DNA of 44,904 nt, from assembly GCA_910588745.1 (NCBI GenBank), contig CAJURK010000006.1, positions 1 to 44,904 on the forward strand, in the 5' to 3' direction. This DNA comes from an uncultured Dorea sp. Lineage in GTDB: Bacteria; Bacillota; Clostridia; Lachnospirales; Lachnospiraceae. Positions within the stretch are counted from its first letter, which is position 1. Every line of letters begins with the position of its first letter. Positions 41,783 to 44,904 of the stretch are shown piece by piece. The position numbers were made by a program, and so were the translations under genes. Below the pieces are notes generated by a model that searched no databases, was not told the DNA's origin, and worked only from the letters and a program-made list of their open reading frames with translations.

Positions 41783-42460
41783 ATGATGGGAAAATATAAA
41801 ATTTTGATAGTTGAAGATGACAGTGATTTAAGAGAAGGTCTTTCCTTCTCTTTTTCAAGTGATGGATATGATGTGCTGGAGACAGAAACCAAAAAGGAAG
41901 GTTTACAGGAAATAAAGAAAGGTGGCTGTGATCTGGTTCTTCTTGATTGTAACCTGCCGGATGGAACAGGGTTTGAACTTTGCAAAGAGGTTCGGAGTTA
42001 CAGCAATATTCCGATTATTATGCTGACAGCTCGTGATACAGAGCTGGATGAGATAAAGGCTTTGGAATTAGGAGTAAATGATTACTTGTCAAAACCATTT
42101 TCACTTGGAGTATTAAAGGCAAGAATGAAGCGGATTCTTCAGGAAAAATCTGAAAGTACGAAAATGATCTCAGGAGAATTAAGCATAGATCAGAGTGTCT
42201 GCAAAGTATATAAACGAGGCGAAGAGATTTCACTTAGCAAATTGGAATACCGTCTGTTATTGTATTTGGTTGAGAATAAGAATCATATTCTTTCTAAAGA
42301 GCAGATTTTAGAGAAAATATGGGATTGTGACGGAAAATATGTAGATAACAATACGGTGTCTGTAAATATCAGCAGACTTCGTACAAAGATAGAGGACGAT
42401 ATATCAAAGCCGAAATGGATTCAAACCGTTCATGGAATCGGATATATCTGGAAGGAATAA
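41783..42460 (+). CDS. OmpR-family response regulator
   Basis: A 225-residue regulator. Receiver domain (1-118) with the acidic pair EDD (11-13), phospho-acceptor D55 in LLDCNLPDG and K in YLSKPFS; C-terminal winged helix (about 130-225; NNTVSVNISRLRTKIE). ATG 41786, one codon later, is an equally good start by ribosome-site spacing. It overlaps nothing and precedes the kinase by 4 bases. It likely controls the adjacent ABC transporter, as in BceR/VncR-type systems. The DNA is clearly AT-richer than the recN region. Confidence 0.93.
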   Translation: MMGKYKILIVEDDSDLREGLSFSFSSDGYDVLETETKKEGLQEIKKGGCDLVLLDCNLPDGTGFELCKEVRSYSNIPIIMLTARDTELDEIKALELGVNDYLSKPFSLGVLKARMKRILQEKSESTKMISGELSIDQSVCKVYKRGEEISLSKLEYRLLLYLVENKNHILSKEQILEKIWDCDGKYVDNNTVSVNISRLRTKIEDDISKPKWIQTVHGIGYIWKE

Positions 42461-42464
42461 AAAG

Positions 42465-43370
42465 ATGTGGATTACGATAATTTTAGCAGTTCTTTTGTGT
42501 TTGTCGATTGGACATAGTATATATCAAAAAAGAAAAACGTATCGCCTAATTGACGGTTTGCTTGATCGTGTGTTAAGTCGGGAAATGATTGCAGCCTCTG
42601 ATGTGGAAGAAGGAGAATATTCTGCCCTTGTCAGTAAAATCAAGCAGATACAGGAGGTACTTGGTAATCACGCTAGTAGTGCAGAACAAGAAAAAGAACA
42701 GGTTAAAAGCTTGGTATCGAATATGTCTCATCAATTCAAAACGCCCCTTGCTAATATTTCTCTTTTTGCTGAAATTTTAAGTAAAGAGGAAATTACATCA
42801 GAGCAGAAAGCTATGTTTTCCGAAAAAATGCAGCGACAGGTTGATAAACTGAGTTGGATTGTGGAGTCCTTATCGAAGATGGTAAAACTGGAGCAAAATA
42901 TTGACGGTTTTGAAGTAAAAGGCATAGGAATAAAACAGACGATTTTAGGCGCAGTAGATACGATTTATGAGAAACTGGAGAAAAAGGAAATCAACTTTAC
43001 ATTGGAATCCTTTGAGGACAGAGTATTGTATCATAATCGAAAATGGACGGAAGAAGTATTTGTGAATCTGTTGGAAAATGCCGTTAAATATACGGATTCA
43101 GGAGGAACAATTTTTATTCGTGTAATAAATTATGATCTATATACAGAGATTCAGATTGTAGATAATGGGCGTGGTATCCGACAGGAGGAAACGACAGATA
43201 TATTCAAACGATTTTATAGAAGTCCAGAAAGTGAGAATATGGAAGGATCCGGTATTGGCTTGTATCTTTCTAATTTGATTTTGGAAAAAGAGAAAGGCTA
43301 TATTACAGTAAACTCCGAGTATGGAAAAGGCAGTTGTTTTTCTGTGTTCTTACAAAACTGTAAGAACTAA
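42465..43370 (+). CDS. Sensor histidine kinase with a single membrane helix
   Basis: A 301-residue kinase. One N-terminal membrane helix (WITIILAVLLCLSIGHSIY) and no extracytoplasmic sensor; H89 in NMSHQFKTPLANI; N box LLENAVKYTD; G boxes DNGRGI and GSGIGLYL. ATG 42465 has AAGGA 9 bases upstream. The lack of a sensor suggests it reads the state of its partner ABC transporter or of another membrane protein. Pairs with the preceding regulator. Confidence 0.93.
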   Translation: MWITIILAVLLCLSIGHSIYQKRKTYRLIDGLLDRVLSREMIAASDVEEGEYSALVSKIKQIQEVLGNHASSAEQEKEQVKSLVSNMSHQFKTPLANISLFAEILSKEEITSEQKAMFSEKMQRQVDKLSWIVESLSKMVKLEQNIDGFEVKGIGIKQTILGAVDTIYEKLEKKEINFTLESFEDRVLYHNRKWTEEVFVNLLENAVKYTDSGGTIFIRVINYDLYTEIQIVDNGRGIRQEETTDIFKRFYRSPESENMEGSGIGLYLSNLILEKEKGYITVNSEYGKGSCFSVFLQNCKN

Positions 43371-43444
43371 TCATCCGTTTGTAAAGAAATTGCAAGATAC
43401 GGCAGTTATACTGGATGTATCAAGAAAAGAGGGAGTGGTGACGG

Positions 43445-44155
43445 ATGAGCATTTTAGAATTACAAAATGTTGAGAAAATATATGGAGAAAAAAACAATCA
43501 GGTAAAGGCGTTACGGAATATCAATCTAAAGGTAGAAGAAGGCGAGTTTGTTGCCATTGTAGGAACGTCTGGTTCGGGAAAATCTACTTGTCTTAACTTG
43601 ATTGGTGGACTGGACAATCCCACAAGTGGAAAAATTATCATAAAGAATAAAGAGATTGGTTCTCTATCAAGAAAAGAACTGACGATTTTCCGCAGAAGAA
43701 ATATTGGGTTTGTATTCCAGAATTATAGTTTAATGCCTGTGTTGAATGTGTATGATAACGTGGCATTGCCGGTAACATTTGATCGTGGAAGACATATCAA
43801 TCGCAAATATATCGAAGAATTGTTACGAGAACTGGGGATTGGGGAAAAACGCAAGAAATATCCAAACGAATTATCCGGCGGTCAGCAGCAAAGAGTTGCA
43901 ATCGCCAGAGCCTTGGCAAATAAACCGAGCATCCTGCTTTGCGATGAACCGACAGGTAATTTGGACTCATCTACAACTATTGAGGTTATGGGATTATTAA
44001 AAGCGAGTTGCCGCAAGTATAATCAGACGATTCTCATGGTAACGCATAATGAAGCCATTGCACAGACTTGCGACAGAGTAATTCATATCGAGGATGGTCA
44101 GATTGTTACTGGAAAGAGAAAGTTTCCGGCAAAAGGCGGTGATGTCGTATGTTAA
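43445..44155 (+). CDS. ABC transporter ATP-binding protein, MacB/LolD type
   Basis: A 236-residue ATPase: Walker A GTSGSGKST (40-48), signature LSGGQQQRVA, Walker B ILLCDEPTGNLD, and the VFQNYSLMPVLNVYDNV Q-loop typical of the MacB/BceA export group. The stop overlaps the permease start by 7 bases. Probable role in antimicrobial peptide resistance or envelope stress. Confidence 0.93.
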   Translation: MSILELQNVEKIYGEKNNQVKALRNINLKVEEGEFVAIVGTSGSGKSTCLNLIGGLDNPTSGKIIIKNKEIGSLSRKELTIFRRRNIGFVFQNYSLMPVLNVYDNVALPVTFDRGRHINRKYIEELLRELGIGEKRKKYPNELSGGQQQRVAIARALANKPSILLCDEPTGNLDSSTTIEVMGLLKASCRKYNQTILMVTHNEAIAQTCDRVIHIEDGQIVTGKRKFPAKGGDVVC

Positions 44156-44904
44156 AACTGTCATGGAAATATATGCGGTATTACAAGAGTCAAACGTTTG
44201 CAATTTTTGCGAGTATTCTATTAACAGCGTCATTGCTTTCCGGGATTTCTTCCTTAATTTACAGCAGTCAGAAAAGTGATCTGGCAAACAGTAAGACCAT
44301 TTATGGAGACTGGCACTATTATATAGAAACGGACAAGAAGTTTTTCGATTCAGTAGAAAGTGGTGAGAAAGGGAAAGGATATGCACTGGAACAGTGTGGA
44401 AAGATGGAAATCCGGGATGTAGTGGCAGAGGAATTTTTGATCTGTTTTATCCATACCGATGAAACTTATCGTCAAATGGCACACAGAGACTTGTTGGAGG
44501 GAACATTCCCAGAGAAAGAAAATGAAATTGCAGCGGACGGATTTGTACTTAGTAATCTCGGATTTTCAGGGAATCTGGGAGATTCTCTTCGCATTGGAGA
44601 AAAAGAGTATATCGTTAGGGGCGTTCTAAAAAGCGAATGGGCGGCGAGTTCCAGTGAAATGGAAGTTTTTGTGAGCGATGCGTTTAGAGGACGAGGAAGT
44701 CAGACGTTTTTATATCTCGGATTCAATGAGGATGAGAAGTTATATAAACAGTTGGATGCTTTTTTGCAGGAACATAAATTATCTTCGAAATCAGTAGTAG
44801 GAAATGATGAAGTCACACAGTATCTCGGCGGAGAAGCACCAAGCAGTATTTATGAAATTGTGAAATTTGGTCTGACCAATGAAGAAGGAAATTTCACTTA
44901 TATC
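44149..44904 (+). CDS. FtsX/MacB-type ABC permease, truncated by the window end
   Basis: The frame is open to the last base (252 residues visible). The N-terminus MLKLSWKYMRYYKSQTFAIF leads into a membrane helix (IFASILLTASLLSGISSLIY), followed by a large extracytoplasmic domain with EGTFPEKENEIAADGFVLS and LGDSLRIGEKEYIVRGVL, the MacB/FtsX periplasmic-core pattern. The remaining helices are outside the window. Overlaps the ATPase gene, so the pair is translationally coupled. Confidence 0.88.
   Translation, partial: MLKLSWKYMRYYKSQTFAIFASILLTASLLSGISSLIYSSQKSDLANSKTIYGDWHYYIETDKKFFDSVESGEKGKGYALEQCGKMEIRDVVAEEFLICFIHTDETYRQMAHRDLLEGTFPEKENEIAADGFVLSNLGFSGNLGDSLRIGEKEYIVRGVLKSEWAASSSEMEVFVSDAFRGRGSQTFLYLGFNEDEKLYKQLDAFLQEHKLSSKSVVGNDEVTQYLGGEAPSSIYEIVKFGLTNEEGNFTYI

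Noticed and set aside
1..44904. CRISPR arrays, tRNA or rRNA genes
   Set aside because: No regularly spaced direct repeats and no tRNA T-loop or rRNA-like segments were noticed on either strand by eye; a tRNAscan or Infernal run would be needed to exclude them fully.

Overview
The window is a spore-forming Clostridia chromosome, most likely a gut Lachnospiraceae (Clostridium cluster XIVa). Evidence: a complete spoIIIAA-AH operon, the conserved Firmicutes run asp23-nusB-xseA-xseB-ispA-tlyA-nadK-argR-recN, strong AGGAGG ribosome sites, sigma-A promoters of TTGACA/TATAAT type, and an SDR close to the 7-alpha-hydroxysteroid dehydrogenases of bile-acid-transforming clostridia. The species cannot be fixed from sequence alone. 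No rRNA, tRNA or CRISPR array was seen.

Layout. 1-486: decayed end of an integrative element (fragment of an ICE-type sigma factor). 487-9822: a four-carbon sugar-acid (threonate/erythronate type) catabolic locus: GntR regulator, a small secreted Ca-binding repeat protein, then a GarR/LtnD-type dehydrogenase with a first DUF1537 kinase, and a second DUF1537 kinase with PdxA2, a GntP permease and a DeoR regulator. The two halves have separate promoters and different candidate operators: a 14-bp palindrome ACCGGTATACCGGT for the first and GAACAA repeats for the second. A 214-bp near-perfect palindrome lies between gntP and deoR. 9886-16558: a divergent LysR and a four-gene operon (TIM-barrel isomerase/dehydratase-like protein, BaiH/FadH-type Old Yellow Enzyme, shikimate dehydrogenase paralogue, MFS transporter). 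I read this as an anaerobic pathway for a hydroaromatic acid such as quinate or shikimate; the substrate is inferred. Each intercistronic gap of this operon contains an elaborate hairpin. A strong terminator closes it.

16755-21936: the spoIIIA operon, which builds the mother-cell half of the SpoIIIA-SpoIIQ channel during engulfment. 22160-32948: an accessory block inserted where many Firmicutes continue directly to asp23: an atypical SDR, a divergent PduL, a DUF4190-like membrane protein, a 7-alpha-HSDH-like SDR, a cupin regulator with potABCD (polyamine uptake), and prfC. 33269-40384: housekeeping genes for transcription antitermination, exonuclease VII, isoprenoids, rRNA methylation, NADP synthesis, arginine regulation and DNA repair; folD and dxs, which often sit in this run, are absent here.

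40392-44904: after a small membrane protein the gene order breaks. spoIVB and spo0A do not follow recN. Instead there are a candidate small RNA, a frameshifted mobile-element gene and an AT-richer response regulator/histidine kinase/ABC transporter cassette running off the end. This looks like acquired DNA.

The most interesting items are the putative hydroaromatic-acid operon, the 214-bp palindrome, the MITE-like element at 23.7 kb with a decayed relative at 33.1 kb, the dual-regulated four-carbon-acid locus, and the PduL with an apparently lost metal-ligand histidine.
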